From contig PHET01000007.1 of the NCBI GenBank assembly GCA_002841275.1, positions 1-64,000 on the forward strand: 64,000 nucleotides of DNA. Reading direction: 5' to 3'. Below are positions 50,143 through 59,105 of the stretch, one piece after another (the first letter of the stretch is position 1; every line of letters starts with the position of its first letter). Below the pieces are notes generated by a model. That model was not told the origin of the DNA and did not search any database. It saw nothing but the letters and a program-made list of their open reading frames with translations. Source of the DNA: Actinobacteria bacterium HGW-Actinobacteria-7. Its GTDB lineage: Bacteria > Actinomycetota > Coriobacteriia > Anaerosomatales > PHET01. The translations under genes were made by a program, and so were the position numbers.

Positions 50143-52725
50143 ATGAGACTCGATAAGCTCACCATCAAGGCGCAGGAAGCGCTGGAGGCCTCCAGCGGCA
50201 TCGCCGAGGAGTTCGGCGCCGGTCAGATCGAACCCGAGCACCTGCTCAAGGCACTGCTCGACCAGGCGGAGGGCATCGTGCGCCCCATCCTGTCGAAGGT
50301 GGGCGCCGACCCCCACGGGCTCGACGCGGCCGTGGCAGATGCGCTCTCGAAGGCCCCCAAGGTGTCTGGCGCTACTGCGCAGACGGGTATGGGCCCGCGC
50401 TTGAACACCATCCTCTCGGATGCCTTCAAGATCGCCGAGAAGATGAAGGACGCCTACGTCTCAAGTGAACACCTACTGGTGGCGCTGGCGTCAGACAAGG
50501 GCGAAGCAGGTCGAGCGCTCGAGCGTGCCGGCGCATCGGCCTCGCGGCTGACCGCCGCTGTCGATGAGCTGCGCCGAGGCTCGAAGGTCACCGATCAGAA
50601 CTCCGAAGCGCAGTTTCAGGCGCTCGAGCGCTACGGTCGCAACCTCACGCAGGCTGCGCGCGATGGCAAGCTCGATCCGGTCATAGGCCGAGTCGATGAG
50701 ATCCGGCGGACGATCCAGGTCCTTTCGCGCCGTACCAAGAACAACCCGGTGCTCATCGGCGAGCCAGGGACGGGCAAGACGGCGATCGTCGAAGGGCTCG
50801 CGCAGCGCATCGTCGCAGGTGACGTGCCCAGCTCGCTGCGCGACAAGGACGTGATCACGCTCGATCTGGCTTCGATGGTCGCGGGCGCGAAGTACCGCGG
50901 TGAGTTCGAGGACCGGCTCAAGGCGGTGTTGCGCGAGGTCGAGGAGGCGCAAGGGCAGATCGTGCTCTTCATCGATGAGCTGCACACCATCGTGGGCGCG
51001 GGCGCCGCTGAGGGCGCGATGGATGCGGGCAACATGCTCAAACCAGCGCTCGCACGAGGCGAGCTGCATGCCATCGGCGCGACGACGCTCGACGAGTACC
51101 GCAAGCACATCGAGAAGGACGCTGCTCTCGAGCGCCGATTCCAGCCGGTGTTCGTGGGTGAGCCCAGCGTCGAAGAGACGATTGCAATCCTGCGCGGGCT
51201 CAAAGAGAAGTACGAGGTCCATCACGGCGTACGCATCACCGACGGCGCGATCGTGGCGGCATCCGAACTCTCGAACCGCTACATCGCAGATCGCTTCTTG
51301 CCCGACAAGGCCATCGACCTGATCGATGAGGCGGCCAGCCGGCTGCGCATCGAGATCGACTCGATGCCGGTTGAGATCGACACCATCGCGCGTCATCTCA
51401 CACAGCTTCAAATCGAGGAGATGGCGCTGACCAAGGAGAAGGACGCCGCGAGCAAGGAGCGCCTTGAGGCGTTGCGTGAAGAGATGGCTCAGGTCAACGA
51501 GAAACTCGCTGGCATGAGGGCGGCCTGGCAGAACGAGAAGGACGTGATCACCACCGTCCAGGAGCGCAAGGCAGAGCTTGACGAAGCGCGCGGTGAGGAA
51601 GAGCGCGCTACCCGTGACGGTGATCTGACCCGTGCCGCCGAGATCCGCTACGGCCGTATTCCTCAGCTCGAGGCCTCTATCGCTGAGGCGGATGCGAAGC
51701 TGCGCCTACAGCAGGAATCCGGCGCGATGCTCAAAGAAGAGGTGACCGAAGAAGAGGTCGCTGAGGTCGTGAGTGCGTGGACCGGCGTGCCGGTGAGCCG
51801 CATGATGCAGGGAGAGATGGCTAAACTCATGCTGCTCGAAGACGTGCTGCACCAGCGGGTCATCGGCCAGGACGAAGCGGTAGCCGCGGTCTCGGGCGCG
51901 ATCCGTCGCTCCCGGGCAGGCCTGTCCGATCCCAACCGGCCCATCGGCAGCTTCCTGTTCCTGGGCCCTACAGGCGTGGGCAAGACCGAGCTGGCCAAGA
52001 CGCTCGCGAACTTCCTGTTTGATGACGAGCGCGCGATGGTGCGCATCGACATGTCCGAGTACATGGAGAAGTTCAGCGTGCAGCGCCTCATCGGGGCGCC
52101 TCCGGGCTATGTGGGCTACGAAGAAGGCGGCCAGCTGACAGAGGCCGTCCGCCGCAGGCCCTACTCGGTGATTCTGCTCGATGAGGTCGAGAAGGCGCAC
52201 CCGGACGTGTTCGGGGTCCTGTTGCAGGTGCTCGATGACGGTCGGCTGACTGACGGCCAAGGCCGCATCGTCAGCTTCAAGAACGCGATCGTGATCATGA
52301 CGAGCAACGTGGGCTCCCAGTTCATCCAGCAGTTCGCCGAGGGTGGAGCCGATGAGACCGAGCGCGACCACATGCTGCAAGACGCGCTGCGTGCGACGTT
52401 CCGTCCCGAGTTCCTGAACCGCATCGATGACGTGGTGACGTTCCACGCGCTTTCAATGGACCAGATTGCGAGCATTGTTGTTCTCCAGCTTGAGGAAGTG
52501 CGCGTACGACTCGCCGACCGGAAGATCGCGTTGGTGCTCACCGACGCCGCTGTGGAGCGGCTGTCACTCGACGGCTTCGACCCGGTGTTCGGCGCACGGC
52601 CGCTGAAGCGCATGATCCAGCGCGAGGTGGTCGATCGCGTCGCCAAGGCACTCATCGAGGGGCGCATACACGAGGGCGACACGGTGACGGTGGACGTCAC
52701 CGACGAGGGATACGTGGTGAGCTAG
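50143..52725 (+). CDS. clpB: ATP-dependent disaggregase ClpB
   Basis: ClpB (860 residues) resolubilises aggregates together with DnaK. It has the N-terminal Clp-N repeats (to about residue 145), AAA-1 with [13 protein letters not shown] (about 205), the coiled M domain (about 405-520; [20 protein letters not shown]) and AAA-2 with [12 protein letters not shown] (about 607). The C-terminal part ends in the ClpB D2-small domain. The start [17 protein letters not shown] is typical. It is 210 bp after hspR and probably in the same regulon. Confidence 0.97.
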   Translation: MRLDKLTIKAQEALEASSGIAEEFGAGQIEPEHLLKALLDQAEGIVRPILSKVGADPHGLDAAVADALSKAPKVSGATAQTGMGPRLNTILSDAFKIAEKMKDAYVSSEHLLVALASDKGEAGRALERAGASASRLTAAVDELRRGSKVTDQNSEAQFQALERYGRNLTQAARDGKLDPVIGRVDEIRRTIQVLSRRTKNNPVLIGEPGTGKTAIVEGLAQRIVAGDVPSSLRDKDVITLDLASMVAGAKYRGEFEDRLKAVLREVEEAQGQIVLFIDELHTIVGAGAAEGAMDAGNMLKPALARGELHAIGATTLDEYRKHIEKDAALERRFQPVFVGEPSVEETIAILRGLKEKYEVHHGVRITDGAIVAASELSNRYIADRFLPDKAIDLIDEAASRLRIEIDSMPVEIDTIARHLTQLQIEEMALTKEKDAASKERLEALREEMAQVNEKLAGMRAAWQNEKDVITTVQERKAELDEARGEEERATRDGDLTRAAEIRYGRIPQLEASIAEADAKLRLQQESGAMLKEEVTEEEVAEVVSAWTGVPVSRMMQGEMAKLMLLEDVLHQRVIGQDEAVAAVSGAIRRSRAGLSDPNRPIGSFLFLGPTGVGKTELAKTLANFLFDDERAMVRIDMSEYMEKFSVQRLIGAPPGYVGYEEGGQLTEAVRRRPYSVILLDEVEKAHPDVFGVLLQVLDDGRLTDGQGRIVSFKNAIVIMTSNVGSQFIQQFAEGGADETERDHMLQDALRATFRPEFLNRIDDVVTFHALSMDQIASIVVLQLEEVRVRLADRKIALVLTDAAVERLSLDGFDPVFGARPLKRMIQREVVDRVAKALIEGRIHEGDTVTVDVTDEGYVVS

Positions 52726-52866
52726 GGCGCTGTGAGGCTGAGTGCAGGCGTACAGGGAGATCGAACGTGACAACCGGAACGTCGGCCACGCCGCGTCCCT
52801 TTACCGTTTCCCCTCCAATCCCTATCGTTGAGCTCGCGCTTTCCCCCTCGACTCCCGGGGAGTCCC

Positions 52867-54234
52867 GTGCTCAGAGACTACGTCTTCCATGACTTCACTC
52901 GAAGCTTCTGCAGCAAGTGCCATGAGCTGTGCGACGCGAAGATCATCATCAAGAACGGGAGTGCCTTTCTCCTCAAGAACTGCCTCACTCACGGTGAGGA
53001 GATCGAGGTCTTCGAGGAGGACGCGAGCTACCTGTTAGAGCGGCAGCGCTACGACAAGCCGGGGAACCGGATTCGTTCCGACACCGTCGTCGAGCGGGGC
53101 TGCCCGTATGATTGCGGGCTGTGTCCTGACCATGAGCAGCACACCTGCATCGGGCTGATTGAGATCACGACCCACTGTGATCTTGGTTGCCCGGTCTGCT
53201 ACGCCGACTCCGGCGCTGGGGAGCACCTGTCGCTTCAGCAGATTGAAGCGATGATGGACTTCTACAAGGCCCGCGAGGGTGGCAGACCTGAGATCCTGCA
53301 GATCGGTGGTGGCGAACCCACCACGCACCCGGACATCGTCGAGATTCTGCGGATGGCGAAGAACAAGAAGTTCAAGTACGTCATGCTCAATACCAACGGG
53401 TTGCGGATTGCACGTGACAAGCCCTTCGCGGAACTCCTCGCTTCGCTCACGCCCGGGTTCGAGGTATACCTTCAGTTCGATGGTGTCACGGACAGGACTT
53501 ACAAGAAGCTTCGCGGTGCCAAGCTGTGGGACACGAAGCTGCACGCCATCGAGAACCTCGGGAACGCTCGCGTCCCAATCACACTGGTCGCCACCATCAC
53601 GCGTGGAGTCAATGACGGCCAGATCGGCGACATCGTGAAGTTCGGTCTGGCAACCGACTACGTCCGCGGCGTGAACTTTCAGCCGATTGCCTTCTTCGGC
53701 CGCACCAACATCGCGGACGTGAAGAACCGCACGACGCTGTCAGGCATTCGGCGCGAGATCGAACGCCAGACCGGTGGGCTCTTCCTCCGGGAGGACATCA
53801 TCCCGCTTCCGTGCGACATTGACCGAGTCGCCGTGACCTACGCAGTCAAGCGAGATGACGTGTTCGTGCCTGTCGTGCGCAAGATCAGGCTCGAGGGCTA
53901 TCTCGAGCTGATTGACAACACCATGGACTTCCGCGCCGAGGATCTGGTCAGGAATGCGTTGGCCGCGTCGATCACCAAGGGGATGGTCTGCGATTGTTTC
54001 AAGCTCCGTGACGAGATCTCAGAGATCCTTCCTGAAGGCTACCTCACGTGGTCGTCCAAGCAGCGTGCCGAGTTCATCGACACCAACACGTTTCGGATCA
54101 CTATCTCCTCGTTCATCGACCGCTACAACTTCGATGCGAAGTCGATGAGGAAGGAGTGCGTTCACGTCATCACTCCTGATCTCAAACGCATTCCGTTCTC
54201 GGCATACAACATGGTGCACAGGAGCCGCCAGTGA
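52867..54234 (+). CDS. COG1964/MJ0619-type radical SAM enzyme (tetraether-synthase family)
   Basis: This 455-residue radical SAM protein has the N-terminal zinc-type region of the family (CSKCHELC at 15-22 and NCLTHGEEI). A second motif, GCPYDCGLC (79-86), is followed by HTC (94) and the SAM-cluster motif CDLGCPVC (104-111). ILQIGGGEPTTHPDIVEI and IPLPCDIDRV follow. The same plan is seen in archaeal MJ0619/Tes, which joins lipid tails in membrane-spanning lipids, and in related bacterial enzymes. GTG 52867 has GGGGAG 4 bp upstream; TTG 52828 is an alternative. The stop overlaps the next start (GTGA). Substrate here is unknown. Confidence 0.87.
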   Translation: MLRDYVFHDFTRSFCSKCHELCDAKIIIKNGSAFLLKNCLTHGEEIEVFEEDASYLLERQRYDKPGNRIRSDTVVERGCPYDCGLCPDHEQHTCIGLIEITTHCDLGCPVCYADSGAGEHLSLQQIEAMMDFYKAREGGRPEILQIGGGEPTTHPDIVEILRMAKNKKFKYVMLNTNGLRIARDKPFAELLASLTPGFEVYLQFDGVTDRTYKKLRGAKLWDTKLHAIENLGNARVPITLVATITRGVNDGQIGDIVKFGLATDYVRGVNFQPIAFFGRTNIADVKNRTTLSGIRREIERQTGGLFLREDIIPLPCDIDRVAVTYAVKRDDVFVPVVRKIRLEGYLELIDNTMDFRAEDLVRNALAASITKGMVCDCFKLRDEISEILPEGYLTWSSKQRAEFIDTNTFRITISSFIDRYNFDAKSMRKECVHVITPDLKRIPFSAYNMVHRSRQ

Positions 54235-54863
54235 GCCTGTGGGAGATGCTGAAGGCCGCGCCGTTGCTGTCGCAGCCACCGTTGGCGATTGCGGTGAACG
54301 TGACGGTCTTCGTAGCCGTTCTTCTGATCGTGGCCTCGGTTGTGATCGACTTCAGAGACTACCACCGGCAGAATCGCGAAGTCGTACACGGCGATCGGAG
54401 CTGGGTTGAGACCGGGAGTATGACGGGGTTCTTCGTCGTCTACTATCTGGTCGTCCGGTTTCGGCTGGGGGAGGTGGCGATGCCCTACGCCGTCAGGTCA
54501 GCGATGATAGTGGTCGGGCTCGCACTCATGATTGTGGGCGCGGTGTTCAATGTCGTTGGACGCCTGCATCTGAAGTCGAACTGGGCGAACCAGATCAAGA
54601 TCTACGAGGGTCACTGGCTGGTGACCACCGGACCCTTCTCGGTTGTGAGACACCCGCTCTACGCATCTCTGGTCTGGATGTTCCTCGGTGGGGCGTTGAT
54701 CTACTCCAACGTTATCGCGCTGGTGCTTACGTTCGGCGTATTCGTCCCGATGATGTATGTTCGCGCCAAGAAGGAAGACGCCCTCTTGAGGGAGGCCTTC
54801 GGTGCTCGGTTCGATGCGTACGAGTGCTCGACGGGCAGGCTATTCCCGAGAATGCCGAGGTAG
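54231..54863 (+). CDS. Isoprenylcysteine/phospholipid methyltransferase-like membrane protein
   Basis: This 210-residue protein has about five membrane helices and the C-terminal signature of the ICMT/PEMT methyltransferases. That signature includes GPFSVVRHPLYASLVWMFLG, then KKEDALLREAFGARFDAY. The family transfers a methyl group from SAM to a lipid or lipidated substrate at the membrane. GTG 54231 overlaps the radical SAM stop by 4 bp. The substrate is not predictable from sequence. Confidence 0.88.
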   Translation: MSLWEMLKAAPLLSQPPLAIAVNVTVFVAVLLIVASVVIDFRDYHRQNREVVHGDRSWVETGSMTGFFVVYYLVVRFRLGEVAMPYAVRSAMIVVGLALMIVGAVFNVVGRLHLKSNWANQIKIYEGHWLVTTGPFSVVRHPLYASLVWMFLGGALIYSNVIALVLTFGVFVPMMYVRAKKEDALLREAFGARFDAYECSTGRLFPRMPR

Positions 54864-54865
54864 CC

Positions 54866-55297
54866 GTGGACGCAGCTATCGTTCAACGAAACGCTTTCGT
54901 GTTCTGTCGCTACTCGGTGGCCATCTTCGTGTGGGCCGCTTTGCTGATGCACAGCGCATGGGTGCTGGGAGCGGTGTTTGCGATTCTCGCGCTTTCTGCC
55001 GCGCTCAAGGTCCAGAACTCCCCGATGGTGCGGCTATACACGGGCACTCTGGGTCGCTATGTGCCGTCCGATGAGGTCATCCTCGGAGTGAAGGCGATGC
55101 GATTCGCCCATTCTGCGGGGGCAGCGATGGCGCTGGCCGCCTTGGCACTGGCTGCAGCAGACAGCCCCTTCGCATGGCCGTTCGTCGCTGTATTTGCGGT
55201 CCTGAAGACTACCAGCGCGCTGGGATTCTGCCCTGCGTACAAGCTGTACGGCTGTGTCGCCAAGGGCGGCTGCTGCGCGATGACCGGGAAGCGATGA
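54866..55297 (+). CDS. DUF4395-family membrane protein
   Basis: This 143-residue protein has about four hydrophobic segments. The start VDAAIVQRNAFVFCRY and the C-terminal cysteine-rich tail (GFCPAYKLYGCVAKGGCC) match DUF4395 proteins, which often accompany redox or lipid genes. The cysteines at the tail could bind a metal or form a disulfide. GTG 54866 is 2 bp after the methyltransferase stop; the stop overlaps the next ATG (ATGA). Confidence 0.8.
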   Translation: MDAAIVQRNAFVFCRYSVAIFVWAALLMHSAWVLGAVFAILALSAALKVQNSPMVRLYTGTLGRYVPSDEVILGVKAMRFAHSAGAAMALAALALAAADSPFAWPFVAVFAVLKTTSALGFCPAYKLYGCVAKGGCCAMTGKR

Positions 55298-56055
55298 TTC
55301 CGGACACTCACACCTCGCCCGTCGGCTGGGGGATCCGACCGGTCTTGCTTGTGGTCGGCGGATACCAAGTGACCTCCTACGGTGTATTCGTGCTGATCGG
55401 GCTTCTTGCTGCGATCGGGCTGTACTACTACAACACGCACGATCGGAAAGCGGGCAGCAATGGCCTGTACATCGCCGCAGCGGCGCTGGTGGGTGGAATC
55501 ATCGGAGCGAAGCTGCCCATCTGGATTGCATATGCCCCGCAGATCGTCGCAAGTCCCAACCCGGCTGTGCTGCTGTCGGGAAGAACGATCGTGGGCGGCA
55601 TCATCGGTGGAGTGATTGCGGTGTACTTCACCAAGAAGAGGCTCGGTATCAAGGAGAAGCTCGGCAACTACCTCGTGCCTTCGCTGTGCATCGGCATCTT
55701 GTTCGGGCGAATCGGCTGCTTCCTGACCGGCTGTTGCTACGGCAGTGCCACCGCGCTGCCCTGGGGGGTCGACTTCGGCGACGGTATCGGGCGTCATCCC
55801 ACGCAGCTGTACGAGGCGTTGTTCGTTATGGGGCTGTTCATCTACGCGCAGGCGACGTTGGACAGGTACGCTCCGGGTGAGCTGTTCAAACGGTTCATGA
55901 TCGTGTACTTCGGCTGGAGGTTCTTCGTCGAGTTCATCAGAGCCAGTCCTGTGTCAGCGCTCGGCCTGACGTACTATCAAGTCGCCGCTGTCATCGTGAT
56001 CTTCCTGTACGTGTGGCGGGTTTCAGTTGGTGTTCGAGAAAGGGGTACCAAGTGA
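55294..56055 (+). CDS. Lgt-like prolipoprotein diacylglyceryl transferase paralogue
   Basis: This 253-residue protein has about seven membrane helices and the Lgt hallmarks in modified form. SGRTIVGGIIGGVIAVYF occupies the place of the HGGLIGG region. GRIGCFLTGCCYGSAT takes the place of GRIGNFINGE, with extra cysteines, and HPTQLYEALFVMGLFIY follows. True Lgt moves diacylglycerol from phosphatidylglycerol to a lipobox Cys; the changed motifs suggest a paralogue with another lipid or acceptor. It is coupled to the neighbours by 4-bp overlaps at both ends. Confidence 0.85.
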   Translation: MIPDTHTSPVGWGIRPVLLVVGGYQVTSYGVFVLIGLLAAIGLYYYNTHDRKAGSNGLYIAAAALVGGIIGAKLPIWIAYAPQIVASPNPAVLLSGRTIVGGIIGGVIAVYFTKKRLGIKEKLGNYLVPSLCIGILFGRIGCFLTGCCYGSATALPWGVDFGDGIGRHPTQLYEALFVMGLFIYAQATLDRYAPGELFKRFMIVYFGWRFFVEFIRASPVSALGLTYYQVAAVIVIFLYVWRVSVGVRERGTK

Positions 56056-56540
56056 ACGAGGAGCCGAAAGAGGGCGAACAGGGTCTCGACTCCCCTGTCG
56101 CGCCGTTGCCAACGGCGCCGGATCCTCCGAGCTACTCCGTCGGTGGCTCGGCTACCACGCCTTCTGCGGACTCGCCTCAGAGGCTTGATCACCATCCCTC
56201 CTCAGTGGCCTACCCAGATGCGGTCGAAGCACCGAAGCGGAAGCTGGACGGGGGCTTCTTTGCCTTGGGACTGGTTACCCCTTTGCTAGCGGGTGCGCTT
56301 ACGACCCTCCCGATCAACATATTCGGCGAGGGCGCCCCGCCCCTCGCCTGGCTCGGATCGGTCCTGCCCATTGGAGTGTTCGTCGCCCAGCTGATCGCGT
56401 GGCTCGTTGGTCGAGTCAACGGCAACAATCGCCTTCGTAGCTGGGGACTCGGCGGCGTGGCGTCGGTGGCCATGATGGCGCTTGCCGGACTTCTCCTGTT
56501 CGGAGCATGCATGCTTACGTTGGGCGCATCCGGGTTGTAG
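56052..56540 (+). CDS. Small membrane protein with Pro-rich N-terminus
   Basis: This 162-residue protein has a disordered Pro/Ser-rich N-terminal region (residues 1-60). Three hydrophobic segments (about 68-85, 96-115 and 132-155) follow. GTG 56052 overlaps the Lgt-like stop by 4 bp, so it is the last coupled gene of the group. No family recognised. Confidence 0.75.
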   Translation: MNEEPKEGEQGLDSPVAPLPTAPDPPSYSVGGSATTPSADSPQRLDHHPSSVAYPDAVEAPKRKLDGGFFALGLVTPLLAGALTTLPINIFGEGAPPLAWLGSVLPIGVFVAQLIAWLVGRVNGNNRLRSWGLGGVASVAMMALAGLLLFGACMLTLGASGL

Positions 56541-56551
56541 ACAGAGCAGCC

Positions 56552-56575
56552 CGAGGCCAAGGGCCCCGGGCCTCG
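56552..56575 (+). terminator. Possible hairpin terminator after the lipid-type gene group
   Basis: CGAGGCC (56552-56558) pairs with GGCCTCG (56569-56575). The loop is GC-rich and only a short TT follows. It lies 12 bp after the last gene of the group. Confidence 0.4.
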
Positions 56576-56590
56576 TTGCAAGGAGCACCA

Positions 56591-57190
56591 ATGCCACTTG
56601 AGGATCTCGCACATCAGAAGAGCCGATTTCTGAAGCGGTTCGGCGCCGCGCGTGACATGTCGGCCGCTCGTGCCTTGGCACTCCGGGAAGCTGTAGGTTC
56701 GGCCGTCACCAAGAACGCGCTCTTCGCGCCCAAGGCGACGACCAGCGATCGGTACGAAGTCGATACCGGGTGGAAGCAGCTGCTCGAGTCCTACGCAGCC
56801 AAGTACGTGAAGCCCGTGTCTTCCGAGGAGTACGAGCAGGACCTAGTCCGGCTGACTGCCGGGATGAACCGCCACTTCGGTGCCCATTTCCGCCAAGACC
56901 GTCACCCCAAGTTCGGCTATGAGCCCGGCTTCCGAGTCTCCCATGCGCAGATGAGCCTGTCCCTGGTTCTCAAGCATTACTGGTGTCTAGGGCTTGTCGC
57001 GATGCCCCCACAATGCCCCGTCAGCCGGGTCGTACTCCTCGCCGCGCGCGCGGGTGAGTTGAACTCGAAGTGGACGGACGTCAACTCGATCGAGGCGCAC
57101 CGGATCAAGGTCAAGTGGCTGTTTGAAGCGGCGGGCCACGAGGGTCTCGAGTTGGCCGAGTGGGAGCTCAAGACCGTCAACGCGACGTAG
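56591..57190 (+). CDS. Hypothetical soluble protein
   Basis: This 199-residue protein is not recognised. ATG 56591 is preceded by AAGGAG. It is basic and probably soluble, with no membrane segment. A conserved-looking part is GFRVSHAQMSLSLVLKHYWCLG, and two Cys are present in the middle. It is probably separate from the preceding group, from which a hairpin separates it. Confidence 0.6.
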   Translation: MPLEDLAHQKSRFLKRFGAARDMSAARALALREAVGSAVTKNALFAPKATTSDRYEVDTGWKQLLESYAAKYVKPVSSEEYEQDLVRLTAGMNRHFGAHFRQDRHPKFGYEPGFRVSHAQMSLSLVLKHYWCLGLVAMPPQCPVSRVVLLAARAGELNSKWTDVNSIEAHRIKVKWLFEAAGHEGLELAEWELKTVNAT

Positions 57191-57288
57191 AGCTTCTCGG
57201 GACCGACCACTCGCACGGCAACGAGACTATTCTGCTGTGCCTCATGCCCGCATGGCCGCCGAGTCCGCATCCGAGTCTATCGTCGAGC

Positions 57289-57316
57289 TTGACGGTCTGT
57301 TAAGCGGTGATATGAT
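57289..57316 (+). promoter_or_regulatory. Promoter of the rrf2-cydAB operon
   Basis: TTGACG (57289-57294) and TATGAT (57311-57316) are separated by 16 bp. This is the only good promoter-like pair before the regulator gene. Confidence 0.6.
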
Positions 57317-57331
57317 ACTAGCGCAGTATCA
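57313..57331 (+). promoter_or_regulatory. Perfect palindromic operator, probably for the Rrf2 regulator
   Basis: TGATACTAGCGCAGTATCA has 7-bp perfect arms and a 5-bp centre. It overlaps the -10 element and the presumed start site, so a bound repressor would block transcription. The Rrf2 gene begins 26 bp downstream, so autoregulation is the natural inference. Confidence 0.6.
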
Positions 57332-57356
57332 GTTATTCGACCCGGATGGTGTCCTC

Positions 57357-57764
57357 ATGGAGATTGCGCGCCGAACAGACTACGCGATTCGCATGCTGAT
57401 GGCGCTTGCCACCGCCGAGGAGTGCCCGGTGTCGGTACGCGCACTAGCCGAAGCGCAGGGCGTTCCATACGCGTTTGCCAGGGCAGTCCAGCGTGATCTG
57501 GTTGCAGCCGGGCTTGTGACCACGACACGGGGGGCCGCAGGGGGCCTGTGCCTGGGGCGACCTGCTGAGGACGTCACGCTCCTCGACATCGTCACGGCAA
57601 CGCAGGGTGTGCCGTCGGTGGCGGTATGCGCGAAGGACCCGGAGTGGTGTGGGCGGGCCGGATCATGCACCGTTCACGCGGTATGGCGAGGCGCGGACGA
57701 GATGTTGCGCCTCTACTTGGGCGGTAAGACCCTTGGGGGTCTCGTTTCCGACAGAAGGAAGTGA
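57357..57764 (+). CDS. Rrf2-family transcriptional regulator with Fe-S-type cysteines
   Basis: This 135-residue regulator has an N-terminal winged helix (EIARRTDYAIRMLMALATAE and GVPYAFARAVQRDLVAAGLV) and the Rrf2 wing TRGAAGGLCLGRPAEDVTL. Three Cys in VCAKDPEWCGRAGSCTVH are spaced like the Fe-S ligands of IscR and NsrR. It may therefore sense NO, O2 or redox state. It lies 9 bp upstream of cydA and is almost certainly its regulator. Confidence 0.9.
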   Translation: MEIARRTDYAIRMLMALATAEECPVSVRALAEAQGVPYAFARAVQRDLVAAGLVTTTRGAAGGLCLGRPAEDVTLLDIVTATQGVPSVAVCAKDPEWCGRAGSCTVHAVWRGADEMLRLYLGGKTLGGLVSDRRK

Positions 57765-57773
57765 GGTGGGAGG

Positions 57774-59105
57774 ATGGACGTAGTAGCCTTGTCGAAACTG
57801 CAGTTCGCAGTGACCGTTGGCTACCACTTCCTCTTTGTTCCGCTCTCGATCGGCATCGGCCTCGTGTTGGTCTTGGCTGAGCGCCGGTACAACAAGAGCG
57901 GTAGCGTAGAGGACAAAGCAGCATCGGATTTCTGGATCAAATTGTTCACTGCGACGTTCGCGGTGGGGGTGGCGACAGGAATTGCGATGGAGTTCGCCTT
58001 TGGGACGAACTGGGCGACCTATTCGCGGTTCGTGGGTGACATCTTTGGCGCGCCGCTGGCGGCAGAAGGGCTGTTCGCATTCTTCCTCGAATCGACCTTC
58101 CTCGCCGTGCTGCTCTTTGGCCGCTCGCGCGTCTCGAGGAGATTCTTCTACACCAGCACTTGGCTTGTGTGGGGCGGGTCGCTCCTTTCGGCATTGTGGA
58201 TCATCATCGCGAACTCGTGGATGCAGACGCCGGCGGGCTACAAGATCGTGGGTGAAGGTGCGGCTCGCAAGGCGCAGCTCACCAACTTCTTCGAGGCCGG
58301 GTTCAATCCGTCCACGTTGCCCCGGTACTTCCATACGGTCGACGCCATTCTGATGGCGGGCGGCTTCATCGCTGTAGCGATGGCGGCACACTACCTGCGG
58401 CGCGGCACGCACACTGGTTTCGCGCGCAAAACGATGGCGACCGGCATAGCAATCGCAGGGATCACCACGGTCCTGATGCTGCCGATCGGTCACTGGCAGG
58501 CCGTGAACGTGGTCAACAACCAGCCCAGCAAGTTGGCAGCTTTCGAGGGCCACTGGGACGACGGGGCCGTGCCGCTGGGGATCATCGGGTATATCGACGA
58601 GACGAACGGCAAGACGGTGGGGTTGGCGATTCCCGGCGGTGTCAACCTGCTTGCTGGCGATTTCTCGCGCACCAAGTCCTACCCTGGACTCAACAGCTTC
58701 ACGCCTGCAGATCGTCCGCCTTTGCAGCTCAGTTTCCAGACGTATCACTTCATGATCCTGTTGTGGGGAGTGATGCTTGTTCTCGTCGCCTCCGCGTGGC
58801 TCCTCAACCGAGGCGGCAAGCTCGAGCGCAACAGGGCCCTTCTCGGCATGCTTGTGTGGTCTCCGGTGCTGCCGATGCTTTCGATCCAACTAGGATGGGC
58901 GGCAGCCGAGGTGGGAAGGCAACCTTGGATCGTGTGGGGTGAGCTGCGCACCGTCGATGCGATATCGAAGGCGGTGCCAGCCGGCGAGATCCTCACGACG
59001 CTCATCCTGTTCGTCCTGTTCTACACGGTGCTCTATGTGGCGTGGGGTCGGGTCGTGATCGGCATCATCAAACGCGGTCCGGAACTCGCAGAGGGGGTGG
59101 AGTAG
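57774..59105 (+). CDS. cydA: Cytochrome bd oxidase subunit I
   Basis: CydA (443 residues) is the quinol-oxidising, haem-carrying subunit of the bd oxidase, a high-affinity O2 reductase. LQFAVTVGYHFLFVPLSIGIG carries the axial His near residue 18. The Q-loop region (KLAAFEGHWDDGAVPLGIIG) is followed by a short loop, and GRQPWIVWGELRT appears near residue 380. The total length indicates the short-Q-loop type. It ends at a TAG directly followed by the cydB ATG. Confidence 0.97.
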   Translation: MDVVALSKLQFAVTVGYHFLFVPLSIGIGLVLVLAERRYNKSGSVEDKAASDFWIKLFTATFAVGVATGIAMEFAFGTNWATYSRFVGDIFGAPLAAEGLFAFFLESTFLAVLLFGRSRVSRRFFYTSTWLVWGGSLLSALWIIIANSWMQTPAGYKIVGEGAARKAQLTNFFEAGFNPSTLPRYFHTVDAILMAGGFIAVAMAAHYLRRGTHTGFARKTMATGIAIAGITTVLMLPIGHWQAVNVVNNQPSKLAAFEGHWDDGAVPLGIIGYIDETNGKTVGLAIPGGVNLLAGDFSRTKSYPGLNSFTPADRPPLQLSFQTYHFMILLWGVMLVLVASAWLLNRGGKLERNRALLGMLVWSPVLPMLSIQLGWAAAEVGRQPWIVWGELRTVDAISKAVPAGEILTTLILFVLFYTVLYVAWGRVVIGIIKRGPELAEGVE

